Below are positions 27,332 to 36,467 of a stretch of DNA of 58,528 bases, one piece after another. The position numbers and the translations under genes were made by a program. The notes beneath the pieces were generated by a model. The model had not been told where the DNA came from and did no database searches. It saw only the letters and a list, made by a program, of their open reading frames with translations. Origin of the DNA: Candidatus Hydrogenedentota bacterium (lineage in GTDB: Bacteria; Hydrogenedentota; Hydrogenedentia; Hydrogenedentales; CAITNO01); assembly GCA_903893795.1 (NCBI GenBank), contig CAITNO010000125.1, positions 1 through 58,528 of the forward strand, given 5' to 3'. Position 1 is the first letter of the stretch; the number at the start of each line of letters is the position of its first letter.

Positions 27332-27735
27332 AATGCAGTTCTCCCAACCCAGTAAAGCGGTCCCGCCGCGACCTTGCGAAAGAACCTACCGCGCCAACGC
27401 GGGTTATCGATGGCACTTTAATGGCAAAGACCACCCGTGCACCACTCATTGCACGGCGACTTCCTATCTGCGAACACTGCAAATCTAACTAAATATACCA
27501 TTCAAATGTCAGATTCAGTACAGGGGAAAACCCCTAACTTACTGCCGGAATGTCCAGTCTTTTCACCTGACCAGACCGTATAAGTGCTCGCACTACCCCT
27601 TGGACTCTTTCATAATTATCATTTTAATTGCCCATCTGTCAAGCTGTATTTATTTGTCCCAATTGAGAAACAATACCAATTGCAAGCACATTTCCTAAAA
27701 ACATTTCCTATGATTGTTTACGGTCAGCCCCGCGT
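27332..27735 (-). promoter_or_regulatory. A/T-rich intergenic region with structured prepilin leader
   Basis: No gene is seen. The first about 150 bp upstream of the prepilin start contain short hairpins: CCGCG/CGCGG at 27389-27402, and GGTC/GACC at 27359-27373. The rest, 27480-27720, is much more A/T-rich than the window average. It may hold the prepilin promoter and an RNA leader. It does not match the c-di-GMP riboswitch consensus as I remember it. Confidence 0.35.
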
Positions 27736-27764
27736 TTGCCCTGCCGCGATTGGTCTGCTATGCT
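27736..27764 (+). promoter_or_regulatory. Sigma-70-like promoter of the sialidase gene
   Basis: TTGCCC and TATGCT are separated by 17 bp, 41 bp ahead of ATG 27805. Confidence 0.45.
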
Positions 27765-27804
27765 GGCGCGCGTTTTGTGCAGACCAACCCTCAGGAGAGT
27801 TTTC

Positions 27805-29016
27805 ATGCTGGCAAGCCTTGCCTTTGTAATCATTGCGGCGACCGCCGCCGATGCCCCGGTGTATGAGTCCGAATTCATATTCCCGCCCAACGACAAGCAC
27901 AACCACGGTTCCAGCATCGTCGAGGCGGCCGACGGCACACTGGTCACGGCCTGGTTCCACGGTTCGGGTGAACGCACCTGCGACGACGTGATGGTGCAGG
28001 GCGCGCGGCGCCGTCCGGGTGGACAGTGGTGCGAGCCCTTTGTAATGGCCGACACGCCCGACCTGCCGGACTGCAATCCCGTGCTGTTCATCGACCCGCG
28101 CGGCACCCTGTGGCTCATTTGGATTACCGTGCAGGACAATCAGTGGGGCGGTTCGCTGTTGAAGTACCGCCTGTCGGAAGATTTCTTGGGCGACGGTCCG
28201 CCGAAATGGCGCTGGCAGGATATCATCCACGCCCGTCCGGTTGACCTTGAGTCACGCTTTACCAAACTGGTGGATGCCGGGCTGGAAGTGCTGGGCCCCA
28301 TTCTGGACTCGGTCCCCGAACTTTCCAACTTCAAGAAAGAGGCCATCGAGGCCAAGGAAAAGTCGGGGAACAAGCTGTACCAGCGCATCGGCTGGATGAC
28401 CCGCCTCCACCCGGTCATGGTCAGCGAGAATCGCATGCTGCTGGGTCTTTATTCTGATGTGTTTAACTGCTCGCTGGCCGCCTGGACCGAGAATTGGGGC
28501 GAGACCTGGTCCTTCAGCACGCCCATCCTGGACCCCGAACTGCGCAACATTTCCAACATCCAGCCCAGTTTCGTGCAGCGCAAGAACGGTGAGGTTGCCG
28601 CATTTATGCGCGACAACGGCATTCCCAAGAAGGTGCGCACCGCCACGTCCAAGGACTTGGGCGCGACCTGGTCCGACGTGGGCACGCTGCCCATCGACAA
28701 CCCCGGTTCCAGCGTGGAGGCGATTTCCCTCAAGAGCGGGCGCTGGGCGCTGGTGTGCAACGACACCAGCGACGGACGCAACCGGCTGACGGTGTTCCTG
28801 TCCGAGGATGAGGGTCTGACCTGGCCCAAGTTCCGCCGGCTTGAGAACGAGCCCGGCAAGAACGACGGTTCCTTCTCCTATCCATCCGTCATCCAGGCCA
28901 AGGACGGCAGCATCCACGCCACCTATTCCCACACGCGAAAAGACATTAAGGGAAGCACCATCAAGCACGTCAGGTTCAATGAGGAATGGGTACTGGAGGG
29001 CGACCCTGAGAAATAA
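27805..29016 (+). CDS. Sialidase-family (BNR repeat) secreted protein
   Basis: 403 residues. ATG 27805 has AGGAGAG 5 nt upstream and begins a short signal peptide (MLASLAFVIIAATAADA). The fold is a six-bladed propeller: an early HNHGSSIVEAADGTLVTAWF, then Asp boxes TENWGETW, SKDLGATW and SEDEGLTW. The late SYPSVIQAKDGSIHATYSH is the usual C-terminal blade. Members hydrolyse or bind sialic acid-like or other sugars; the arginine triad cannot be confirmed by eye. Probably acts outside the cytoplasm. Confidence 0.88.
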   Translation: MLASLAFVIIAATAADAPVYESEFIFPPNDKHNHGSSIVEAADGTLVTAWFHGSGERTCDDVMVQGARRRPGGQWCEPFVMADTPDLPDCNPVLFIDPRGTLWLIWITVQDNQWGGSLLKYRLSEDFLGDGPPKWRWQDIIHARPVDLESRFTKLVDAGLEVLGPILDSVPELSNFKKEAIEAKEKSGNKLYQRIGWMTRLHPVMVSENRMLLGLYSDVFNCSLAAWTENWGETWSFSTPILDPELRNISNIQPSFVQRKNGEVAAFMRDNGIPKKVRTATSKDLGATWSDVGTLPIDNPGSSVEAISLKSGRWALVCNDTSDGRNRLTVFLSEDEGLTWPKFRRLENEPGKNDGSFSYPSVIQAKDGSIHATYSHTRKDIKGSTIKHVRFNEEWVLEGDPEK

Positions 29017-29029
29017 CCGGCGGGGGCAC

Positions 29030-29129
29030 AACTCCGTACCGCAGGCGCCTCGCCTGCCTTGGTTTTGTCCACAATCCGGGGTGACGACAAGGAAAGACAA
29101 GGCAGGCGAGGCGCCTGCGGTACGGAGTT
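29030..29129. repeat. 100-bp element with perfect 32-bp inverted repeats
   Basis: The arm at 29030-29061 (AACTCCGTACCGCAGGCGCC... to GCCTTG) pairs perfectly with 29098-29129. The 36-nt centre (GTTTTGTCC...GGAAAGA) is also partly complementary. There is no transposase. It resembles a MITE or long REP. It lies 14 bp after the sialidase stop and could also end transcription. Confidence 0.9.
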
Positions 29130-29359
29130 GGGCTTCTGCGTAATTGGTCGCAGTGACCAGACGGTCCAGTTTGACTGGAGGAGTTGCAGGAACGGGGAGA
29201 ATCCATTCCTGAATCCAGGTACCGCATTGGCAAAATGGTCGTGGCCGCGCGATCGGGGGCTTGGAGACAAGCCGACAGCCAGGTACAGGGTGTACTGCGT
29301 TTTTGCGGCCCAATTAAGTCATCCCCGACACTCGTTGGGCCGTTTCTCCTCGTGATCAA

Positions 29360-29389
29360 TAGACTTAGCTTCGGCCTGTCTGTTATTAT
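29360..29389 (+). promoter_or_regulatory. Possible secA promoter
   Basis: TAGACT and TATTAT are separated by 18 bp. Transcription would begin within the hairpin that precedes the ribosome site. Confidence 0.35.
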
Positions 29390-29392
29390 CCC

Positions 29393-29414
29393 AATGCGGC
29401 GTTCCTGCCGCATT
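29393..29414 (+). promoter_or_regulatory. Hairpin directly before the secA ribosome-binding site
   Basis: AATGCGGC (29393-29400) pairs perfectly with GCCGCATT (29407-29414), leaving a 6-nt loop. It touches the AGGAG at 29416-29420. It could stabilise the mRNA or modulate translation of secA. Confidence 0.5.
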
Positions 29415-29432
29415 TAGGAGCTTTCCCTTACT

Positions 29433-32165
29433 TTGTTTACCGATTTCCTGAAGAAAATATTCGGCACGAGCACAGAGCGCGACATCAAGCGGCTGCTGCC
29501 GCTGGTGGAGGCGACCCGGTCGCACGAGCGGGCCATCAGCGCCATGAGCAACGACCGGTTGCGCGCGCAGACCGGCCTGTTCAAGGAGCGCCTCGACCAG
29601 GGCGCCACGCTGGACGACCTGCTGCCCGAGGCATTTGCCACGGCGCGCGAGGCGTCCAAACGGGTGGCAGGCCTGCGCCCGTTTGACGTGCAGGTCATCG
29701 GCGGCGTGCTGCTGCACCGCGGCGGCATTGCCGAAATGGTCACGGGCGAGGGCAAAACGCTCGTCGCCGTGCTTCCCTGCTACCTCAACGCGCTCACCGG
29801 CCTGGGCATGCACGTGGTCACCGTGAACGACTACCTGGCCCGCCGCGATGCCGAGTGGATGGGCCCCATCCACCAGTTCCTGGGACTGTCGGTCGGCCTG
29901 ATCCAGACCTACATGGACAGCCGCGAGCGGCAGGTGGGTTATCGCGCCGACATCACCTACGGCACAAACAGCGAATTCGGCTTCGATTACCTGCGCGACA
30001 ACATGGCCGTCCGCCCCGAACGCCAGGTGCAGCGTCCTCTCAACTACGCCATCGTGGACGAGGTGGACTCCATCCTGATTGACGAGGCGCGCACGCCGCT
30101 CATCATTTCGGGCCGGCCCACGCGCAGCAGCGACATTTACGTGAAGGTGGACGACGTGGTGCGCCGCCTGCGCAACGAAACGCACTACACGGTCGATGAA
30201 AAGCAGAATTCCATCATCATGACCGACGAGGGCATGGAGGCCGCCGAGCATATGCTCGGCATTGAGGACCTCTATACCGACGCGACCATCGGCCTGGTCC
30301 ACATCATCGAGCAGTCGCTCAAGGCGCACAACTTCTTCAAGCGCGACGACGAGTACATCGTGCGCGAGGGCGAGGTGCTGATTGTAGACGAGTTCACCGG
30401 CCGCGTCATGGACGGCCGCCGCTACTCCGACGGGCTGCACCAGGCCATCGAGGCCAAGGAGCGGGTGCCCATTCGTTTTGAGTCGCAGACCATCGCGACC
30501 ATCACCTACCAGAACTACTTCCGCCTCTACAACAAACTGGCGGGCATGACCGGCACGGCGGCCACCGAGGCCGTCGAGTTCGACAAGACCTACGGCCTGC
30601 AGGTGTTGCAGGTGCCCACGAACCTGCCGCTGGTCCGCAAGGACCTGACCGACCTCATCTTCGCGACCGAGCACGGCAAGTTCAAATACGTCGTGCGCGA
30701 GATCAAGAACGTGTACGAGACGGGTCGGCCTGTGCTGGTCGGCACCGTGTCCATCGAGAAGTCCGAGGTGGTCGCCAAGCTTCTGGAAGAGGAGGGCATC
30801 GCCGATTTCCAGGTGCTCAACGCCAAGCACCACGAGCGCGAGGCGGCCATCGTGGCCAATGCGGGCAAGCGCGCGGCCATCACCATCGCCACCAACATGG
30901 CCGGCCGCGGCACGGACATCAAGCTCGCCGAGGGCGTGCGTGAACTGGGCGGCCTGTGCATCTTCGGCACCGAGCGCCATGAGTCGCGCCGTATCGACAA
31001 CCAGTTGCGCGGCCGCTGCGGCCGCCAGGGCGACCCGGGCACCACGCGTTTCTATGTCAGCCTGGAGGACGAGGTGGCGCGCCTCTTCGGCGGCGACCGC
31101 GTCAAGCGCATGCTCGATTTCTTCGGCAGCCAGGAAATCGACGACGAGCCGCTCAGCCAGCGCATGGTGTCGCGCTCCATCGAGCGCGCCCAGCGGCAGG
31201 TGGAGGAGCACAACTTCGAAATCCGCAAGCACCTGCTCGACTATGACCTTGTGATGGACAAGCAGCGCAAGTACATCTATGCCATGCGCCGCGACGTCCT
31301 TCAGGATCACGACATCACCGCCCGCCTGGAGGAGATGTTCGAGAACATCATCACCGACGTGATGGAAGAGTACGCGCCCAAGGAGAAACTGCCCGAGGAC
31401 TGGGACGTGGACTCCATGGCGCGCAAGCTGCGCGGCCACTTCGATTTCGACTTCAAATTCGAGCCCGAAGAGGGCGAGGAGCCCAAGGAGCTTTTCGAAA
31501 GCCTGCGCGACCAGGCCATCGGCGAATACCGCCGCCGCGAAACGGTCCTTGCCGAGGAAATTCGCAAGTCCTACCGCGAGCAGGTCGGCGGCGATGACAG
31601 CCACATCGACTTTGCAAAGATCGCCCGCCGCCGCACCCAGGGCCTTGAACTGGGCGTGCTGCTCAAGGTGGTGGACGACAAATGGATCGATCACCTCTAC
31701 CAGATGGACTACCTGCGCGAGTCCGTGCGGCTGCGCGCCTTCGGCCAGCGCGACCCCCTGCTTGAATACAAGCAGGAGGGTTTCGAGATGTTCGGCAACA
31801 TGATCAAGAACATCGAGGAGACGGTCACCCAGCTCCTGTACCGCTACACCGATCCCGCGACGCGCAAGACCGGGCCCACAGTGGCGCAGCGCACCAATCC
31901 GCTTGAGGACCTTCAGGAATACAGCTACGCGGCGGCGGACAAGGAGGCGGACAGCAGTTTCTCCTCCTTCGACACGAGCCGCTTTGTGCTTGGCGGCCAG
32001 GCCAACCGCGGCTTTGACGAGGGCGGCGGCTCGGCCCGGGCGGCGGAAGAGGAAAAGCCCAGGCAACAACCCATACGCGTCGCCGAAAAGGCAGGCCCCA
32101 ACGATCCGTGTCCCTGCGGAAGCGGCAAGAAACACAAGAAGTGCTGCGGAAGGCAAAATTTCTAG
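29433..32165 (+). CDS. secA: Protein translocase ATPase SecA
   Basis: 910 residues, from a TTG at 29433 with AGGAG about 12 nt upstream. It is the motor of Sec export and acts at the SecYEG channel. The N-terminus MFTDFLKKIFGTSTERDIK is followed by EMVTGEGKTLVAVLP (Walker A), GTNSEFGFDYLRDNM and IVDEVDSILIDEARTPLI (Walker B). MAGRGTDIKL and GRCGRQGDPG are the second motor domain. The C-terminus CPCGSGKKHKKCCG is the zinc-binding SEC-C tail that contacts SecB or phospholipid. Length and motif order are normal. The last 58 bp overlap the next gene. Confidence 0.97.
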   Translation: MFTDFLKKIFGTSTERDIKRLLPLVEATRSHERAISAMSNDRLRAQTGLFKERLDQGATLDDLLPEAFATAREASKRVAGLRPFDVQVIGGVLLHRGGIAEMVTGEGKTLVAVLPCYLNALTGLGMHVVTVNDYLARRDAEWMGPIHQFLGLSVGLIQTYMDSRERQVGYRADITYGTNSEFGFDYLRDNMAVRPERQVQRPLNYAIVDEVDSILIDEARTPLIISGRPTRSSDIYVKVDDVVRRLRNETHYTVDEKQNSIIMTDEGMEAAEHMLGIEDLYTDATIGLVHIIEQSLKAHNFFKRDDEYIVREGEVLIVDEFTGRVMDGRRYSDGLHQAIEAKERVPIRFESQTIATITYQNYFRLYNKLAGMTGTAATEAVEFDKTYGLQVLQVPTNLPLVRKDLTDLIFATEHGKFKYVVREIKNVYETGRPVLVGTVSIEKSEVVAKLLEEEGIADFQVLNAKHHEREAAIVANAGKRAAITIATNMAGRGTDIKLAEGVRELGGLCIFGTERHESRRIDNQLRGRCGRQGDPGTTRFYVSLEDEVARLFGGDRVKRMLDFFGSQEIDDEPLSQRMVSRSIERAQRQVEEHNFEIRKHLLDYDLVMDKQRKYIYAMRRDVLQDHDITARLEEMFENIITDVMEEYAPKEKLPEDWDVDSMARKLRGHFDFDFKFEPEEGEEPKELFESLRDQAIGEYRRRETVLAEEIRKSYREQVGGDDSHIDFAKIARRRTQGLELGVLLKVVDDKWIDHLYQMDYLRESVRLRAFGQRDPLLEYKQEGFEMFGNMIKNIEETVTQLLYRYTDPATRKTGPTVAQRTNPLEDLQEYSYAAADKEADSSFSSFDTSRFVLGGQANRGFDEGGGSARAAEEEKPRQQPIRVAEKAGPNDPCPCGSGKKHKKCCGRQNF

Positions 32166-33622
32166 TCCCGGCCGCCATCATCCTCTTCTGGTTGGTGATG
32201 ATGGGGACGCTGTTGTACCGCGAGGCGGTGGTGCCCGCGTTGCGTCCGCGCCTTGATGTCAGCCGCGTCAACCGTCCTGAAAACGCGTGGATGGGCCTCT
32301 TCTTCGGCGACCGCCGCGTCGGCTTCATCCACTGGACCACCGGACCCGACACGCGCGGCGACGATGCCGGTTTTCGTCTGGACGTGCTCGCCCGAATGAC
32401 CATGCCGCTCTTCGGCCAGTCCGCCAGCCTCAGCCTCAACGGGCATGCGTGGCAGTCCGGATATTACGGATTGCGCGATTTCGATTTTTCGCTGCGAACG
32501 GGCGACAACGAGATGCGCATCGAGGGCGCCGTCGCAAACGACACGCTCGATGCCCGCGTCCATACCGGTGAGGACAGCTATCCCCTCAAGATCCCCGTGC
32601 GCCATGAACTGCTGCTCGGCGGCGGCATGGGCCTGGGATCCATGTCCATGCCCGTGCTGGAACCGGGACAGTCGGCCACCATCGACACCTTCGACCCCTC
32701 CACCATGGGCGTGGTCCCGGCAACCATTGAGGCGCTGGAGGCGCAGACCATCACCGTGGGCGGCAAGCCCGTGTCCACCATCGTCATGGCAACCACCGTC
32801 GCCGGAACCACCACGAAGGCCTGGGTGACGAAAGAGCAGGAGGTGGTGCGCGCCGAGACCTCCTTTGGCATCACCGTGCAGAAGATCAGTGCCGACGAGG
32901 CCGTGGCCCCGCTGCCCCCCGGTGAGGGCGCCGACCTGCTGCGCACGGTTTCCATCAAGCCGATCGGCCTTTCGCCATCGCCTGATGCGCGGCGCATGCG
33001 GGTGCGCTTCTCCGGCGTTCCGGCCGACCGCATGCCGCCCGACACGCCCGTGCAGCGGCGCGAGGGCGACATCTGGACCATCATCGAACCCGACCCCGCC
33101 AAACGTTCGCAGGAGGCCGAGCCGATCACCGGCCCCGAGGCGCAGAAATACCTGGCCAGTGATGCGTTCATCACCTCCGACCACGCCAAGATCAAGGCGC
33201 TCGCCGCGGAAGTGGCGGGTGATGGGCAGGACGACTGGGACAAGGCCGTGCGATTGCTCGGCTGGGTCTATGAGCATCTGGAGAAGAAACCCACCCTGAG
33301 CATGCCGAATGCGCTCGACGTGCTGCGCGCCCGCCAGGGCGACTGCAACGAGCATGCCGTGCTGTTTACCGCATTGCTCCGCGCCGCGGGCATCCCCGCG
33401 CGGGTGGCCATCGGTCTTGCCTGGAGCGAAGAAATGCGGGCCTTCGGGTACCATGCCTGGACGGAGGTCTTTGTGCAGCGCTGGCTGCCGATGGACCCGA
33501 CTTTCGGCGAGCGCGCCACCGACGCCACGCACATCAAGCTGCTCGACGGCAGCATTGAGGACTGGCCGCGTCTGCTCGGGTACGTGGGCAGTCTGCGCAT
33601 TGAAGTGTTGGAGGCGGAGTAG
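32108..33622 (+). CDS. Membrane-anchored transglutaminase-like protein
   Basis: 504 residues. The GTG start at 32108 lies inside the SEC-C codons of secA (58-bp overlap, different frame). The first about 35 residues hold a membrane helix (FLVPAAIILFWLVMMGTLLY). The C-terminal transglutaminase core has the triad Cys in QGDCNEHA, His in FGYHAWTEV and Asp in PMDPTFGE. Between them lies about 350 residues of beta-rich extracytoplasmic domain. Probably a periplasmic cysteine protease or crosslinker. The overlap with secA suggests coupled expression of export and envelope processing. Confidence 0.85.
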   Translation: MSLRKRQETQEVLRKAKFLVPAAIILFWLVMMGTLLYREAVVPALRPRLDVSRVNRPENAWMGLFFGDRRVGFIHWTTGPDTRGDDAGFRLDVLARMTMPLFGQSASLSLNGHAWQSGYYGLRDFDFSLRTGDNEMRIEGAVANDTLDARVHTGEDSYPLKIPVRHELLLGGGMGLGSMSMPVLEPGQSATIDTFDPSTMGVVPATIEALEAQTITVGGKPVSTIVMATTVAGTTTKAWVTKEQEVVRAETSFGITVQKISADEAVAPLPPGEGADLLRTVSIKPIGLSPSPDARRMRVRFSGVPADRMPPDTPVQRREGDIWTIIEPDPAKRSQEAEPITGPEAQKYLASDAFITSDHAKIKALAAEVAGDGQDDWDKAVRLLGWVYEHLEKKPTLSMPNALDVLRARQGDCNEHAVLFTALLRAAGIPARVAIGLAWSEEMRAFGYHAWTEVFVQRWLPMDPTFGERATDATHIKLLDGSIEDWPRLLGYVGSLRIEVLEAE

Positions 33623-33667
33623 GGGAGATGGATCGCGTGATGACCAGAGCCAAGAGACGCGACGTCA

Positions 33668-33725
33668 TGCCCGCGCAGGCGGGCATCCAGGTTTGTGTTC
33701 AAGACCTGCCAATCGGGAGATTGGC
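33668..33725. repeat. Two-hairpin repeat (CCCGCGCAGGCGGG and CCAATCGGGAGATTGG)
   Basis: TGCCCGC/GCGGGCA at 33668-33685 and GCCAATC/GATTGGC at 33708-33725 both have 4-nt loops. Read through, the first part would give the peptide MPAQAGIQ, a common translation of this repeat type. The CCCGC-GCGGG hairpin recurs, nested, at 42932-42945. No gene is seen in 33623-33884. Confidence 0.7.
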
Positions 33726-33884
33726 GTTCCCAGGAAAGACAACCGGTTGGGTGACCCCTGCCGGGGGCAAAAGCATTCCGCTAGGCCCTTTGTCCATTGC
33801 CTTGCGCTCGTCCCATATGTCCCATTCGTCCCATAATCTCCCCAAAATCGTCCACTCCACCAACCCGGAACCCCCACGCACACC

Positions 33885-34634
33885 ATGATCATCACTGAAA
33901 ACCTGAACAAACATTTCGGCGCCAAACTGGCAGTGGACAATCTGGACCTGAACATTCCCGCGGGCACCTTCTTCTGCTTTCTCGGTCCCAACGGCGCGGG
34001 CAAGACAACCACCATCAAGATGCTCACGGGTCTGCTGCATCCCAGCTCGGGCCGGGCAGTGCTGGGCGGCTACGACATCCAGAAACAGGCCGTTGAGGCC
34101 AAGCGTTTGCTGGGCTACGTGCCGGACCATCCCTTCCTCTACGACAAGCTCACCGGCAACGAGTTCATGCGCTTTGTGGCCGGGCTGTACCGGATGGAAC
34201 CGCGCGATTTTGATGCCCGCTGCACCCCTCTCCTGGAGATGTTCGAGATCGCCCACGTGGCCGATCAGCTTATCGAGGACTACAGCCACGGTATGCGCCA
34301 GAAACTGTCCTTTGCGTCGTGCTTTCTGCACGATCCGAAGATCGTGATCGTCGACGAGCCCTGGGTGGGTCTCGACCCGAAAAACATCCGATTCGTCAAA
34401 GACTTCCTGCGCCGCAAGTGCCGCGAGGAGGGGTTGACCGTGTTCATGTCCACCCACACGCTGTCCATCGCCGAGGAGGTGGCCGACCAGATAGGCATCA
34501 TCCACAACGGGCGCCTGCTTCAGTTGGGGTCTGTCTCGGAAATCAAGGCGCTCAGTCGCAGGCCCGGTTCGCTGGAGGATGTGTTCCTCGAAATCACCCG
34601 CGACGTGGTTGAGACTGAGGTTGCGGCCCCATGA
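33885..34634 (+). CDS. ABC exporter ATP-binding subunit
   Basis: 249 residues. Walker A is GPNGAGKTT. The signature is atypical, YSHGMRQKL instead of LSGGQ-type, as is common in ABC-2 exporters. Walker B is IVIVDEPWVGLDP, and the H-loop is STHTLS. Family members drive export of drugs, lipids or polymers, or membrane remodelling. The overlap of 4 bp with the following permease gene makes the pair one transporter. There is no clear ribosome site at ATG 33885. Confidence 0.92.
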   Translation: MIITENLNKHFGAKLAVDNLDLNIPAGTFFCFLGPNGAGKTTTIKMLTGLLHPSSGRAVLGGYDIQKQAVEAKRLLGYVPDHPFLYDKLTGNEFMRFVAGLYRMEPRDFDARCTPLLEMFEIAHVADQLIEDYSHGMRQKLSFASCFLHDPKIVIVDEPWVGLDPKNIRFVKDFLRRKCREEGLTVFMSTHTLSIAEEVADQIGIIHNGRLLQLGSVSEIKALSRRPGSLEDVFLEITRDVVETEVAAP

Positions 34635-36325
34635 GCCAGGTCTTTGCCGTCATCCTCGCCAAACTGCGCATGGCCGGCCATGAAATCGCCAGCGTGCGCA
34701 ACCAGTCCCGGCTCAAGGTGGGCGTGATCACCGTTTCCGCGCTGGCACTGTGGATCGGCACCTACTTCTTCTTTCGCGCCGGATTCGACTGGGTGATTAA
34801 CTTCGGCGGACGCGCCAGCGCCGAATTCAATTTCGGCGAACTGCTCATGAGCCGCCTGCTGAGCATTCTCTCGCTGTCCCTCTTCCTACTGCTCATATTT
34901 TCCAACGTGCTGGTCGCCTTTGCCACGCTGTACCGTTCGCACGAGGTGGTGTATCTGCTGCAGGGGCCGATGCGCTACGACCATTTCTTCTATGCGCGTT
35001 TCTTCGAATGCGTCGCCTTCAGTTCCTGGTCGCTGGCCTTCCTCGGTTCGCCGCTGTTTCTGGCCTACGGCCTGAGCATGAAGGTGTCGGCGCTCTTCTA
35101 TTTTGCCTCCGTGGTGTTTTTCCTGCCCGCGATTATTATCCCCGCCTGCATCGGCGCGGCGGCTTCCATGGGGCTCGTCCGCGTCTTTCCAAGGCTGAAG
35201 CCGTCCGTCATGGCTGTTATTGCCGCGGTTGCCGTGGGGGCCTTCTTCTTCTACATCCGCAACGTGCTGCGCGGCCAGCGCATTTCGGACGACACCGTGC
35301 TGCCGGTCTTTCTCGCGGCCACGGGGCGCACCCAGTCTTTTCTGCTGCCCAGCCACTGGGTGGCCCAGGGTATTCTGGCGGCGGCGCGCAGGGAATTCGG
35401 CGCCTGCCTGTACTGGTTTGCCATGCTGGTCTCGACGGCGCTGATGGCGCTGCTTGCCTGCGGCTGGCTGGCCAACCGCATTTTCTATCCCGGCTGGTCC
35501 TATCTCGCCGGACAGGACCGGCAGCGTTTCCGGCCTATGAACCGCGGGGTGCTCAACCGTCTCGCGGCGCTCCTGCGCCGTGTTCCAGACCCGGCGCGCT
35601 CGCTGTCGGTAAAGGACATCAAACTGTTTTGGCGCGACCCCACCCAGTGGTCGCAGTTCGTGATTTTCTTTGGCGTCATGGCAATCTATATAGCCAACCT
35701 GCGCAACAGCACGGCCCTGACCGAGCAGCCCATGTGGCGGAGCTGGATTGCCTCGCTCAATGTCGGGTCGGTCACGCTGATTCTGGCCACGCTCACCAGC
35801 CGTTTTGTCTTTCCGCTGGTCAGCCTGGAGGGGCGCCGCTTCTGGATACTTGGCCTGGCACCGCTGACCTTTCGCCAGGTGGTGTGGCAGAAATTCTGGC
35901 TCAGCGTGTGCACCACCTCGCTGTTTACTGTCGGGCTGGGTGTGCTGTCGGGGTATATGCTTCAACTGGAACCCGTCTACTTCTGGCTCACCGTCTACAC
36001 CGTTGCCCTGGCCAATTTCGGACTGGCGGGGTTGGCCGTCGGGTTGGGCACACTTTATCCCACTTTTACGGAAGACAACCCGGCGCGCATCGTGAGCGGA
36101 TTGGGCGGCACGCTCAATCTGCTTTTGAGCGTGGGCTATATCTCCCTCATGGTCGGCACCCAGACGCTCATCCTGCAATGGCGCGCCGTGGAGCATTTTG
36201 CCGGGACGCAGTGGTTCTGGTATGCCCTGGCCGCGGTGCTGGTGTTCGACACATTGGTGACTGTCGTCAGTGTCATTGTGCCCATGCGCCTGGGATTGAA
36301 GAATCTGGAAAACATGGAATTCTGA
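34631..36325 (+). CDS. ABC exporter permease subunit
   Basis: 564 residues, with about 12 predicted hydrophobic segments in two halves (LIVGVITVSALALWIGTYFF-like N-terminal helix, then LLSILSLSLFLLLIFSNVLV, AALLRRVPDPARS as a central cytoplasmic loop, and LVFDTLVTVVSVIVPMRLGL at the end). No enzyme motif is present. The central SLSVKDIKLFWRDPTQWSQF is the coupling-type segment of large ABC-2-like permeases. The substrate is unknown. It forms a pair with the upstream ATPase by ATGA overlap. Confidence 0.88.
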   Translation: MSQVFAVILAKLRMAGHEIASVRNQSRLKVGVITVSALALWIGTYFFFRAGFDWVINFGGRASAEFNFGELLMSRLLSILSLSLFLLLIFSNVLVAFATLYRSHEVVYLLQGPMRYDHFFYARFFECVAFSSWSLAFLGSPLFLAYGLSMKVSALFYFASVVFFLPAIIIPACIGAAASMGLVRVFPRLKPSVMAVIAAVAVGAFFFYIRNVLRGQRISDDTVLPVFLAATGRTQSFLLPSHWVAQGILAAARREFGACLYWFAMLVSTALMALLACGWLANRIFYPGWSYLAGQDRQRFRPMNRGVLNRLAALLRRVPDPARSLSVKDIKLFWRDPTQWSQFVIFFGVMAIYIANLRNSTALTEQPMWRSWIASLNVGSVTLILATLTSRFVFPLVSLEGRRFWILGLAPLTFRQVVWQKFWLSVCTTSLFTVGLGVLSGYMLQLEPVYFWLTVYTVALANFGLAGLAVGLGTLYPTFTEDNPARIVSGLGGTLNLLLSVGYISLMVGTQTLILQWRAVEHFAGTQWFWYALAAVLVFDTLVTVVSVIVPMRLGLKNLENMEF

Positions 36326-36339
36326 GGCGGATATCTCGG

Positions 36340-36431
36340 TCATTGCGAGCAAAGCGAAGCAATCTCCTGCCCGCTATGCCCCAGATATTGGGTGATGGAT
36401 ACAAGAGATTGCTTCGCTTTGCTCGCGATGA
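36340..36431. repeat. 92-bp inverted-repeat element (TCATTGCGAGCAAAGCGAAG)
   Basis: The outer arms at 36340-36366 and 36405-36431 are complementary apart from one mismatch area (CATTGCGAG versus CTCGCGATG). The centre contains CCCAGATATTGGG. It sits between the permease gene and yjbQ, and a truncated relative lies at 93-113. Confidence 0.85.
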
Positions 36432-36467
36432 CGAACGAAACGCCCCAGCGCCAAGGAGAAAACGCCC

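Noticed and set aside
27332..27500. c-di-GMP-I riboswitch
   Set aside because: The conserved GNRA-loop and C-loop signature as I remember it is missing.
33628..33888. Small open frame with MPAQAGIQ
   Set aside because: It is the read-through of a palindromic repeat with no ribosome site and an improbable composition.
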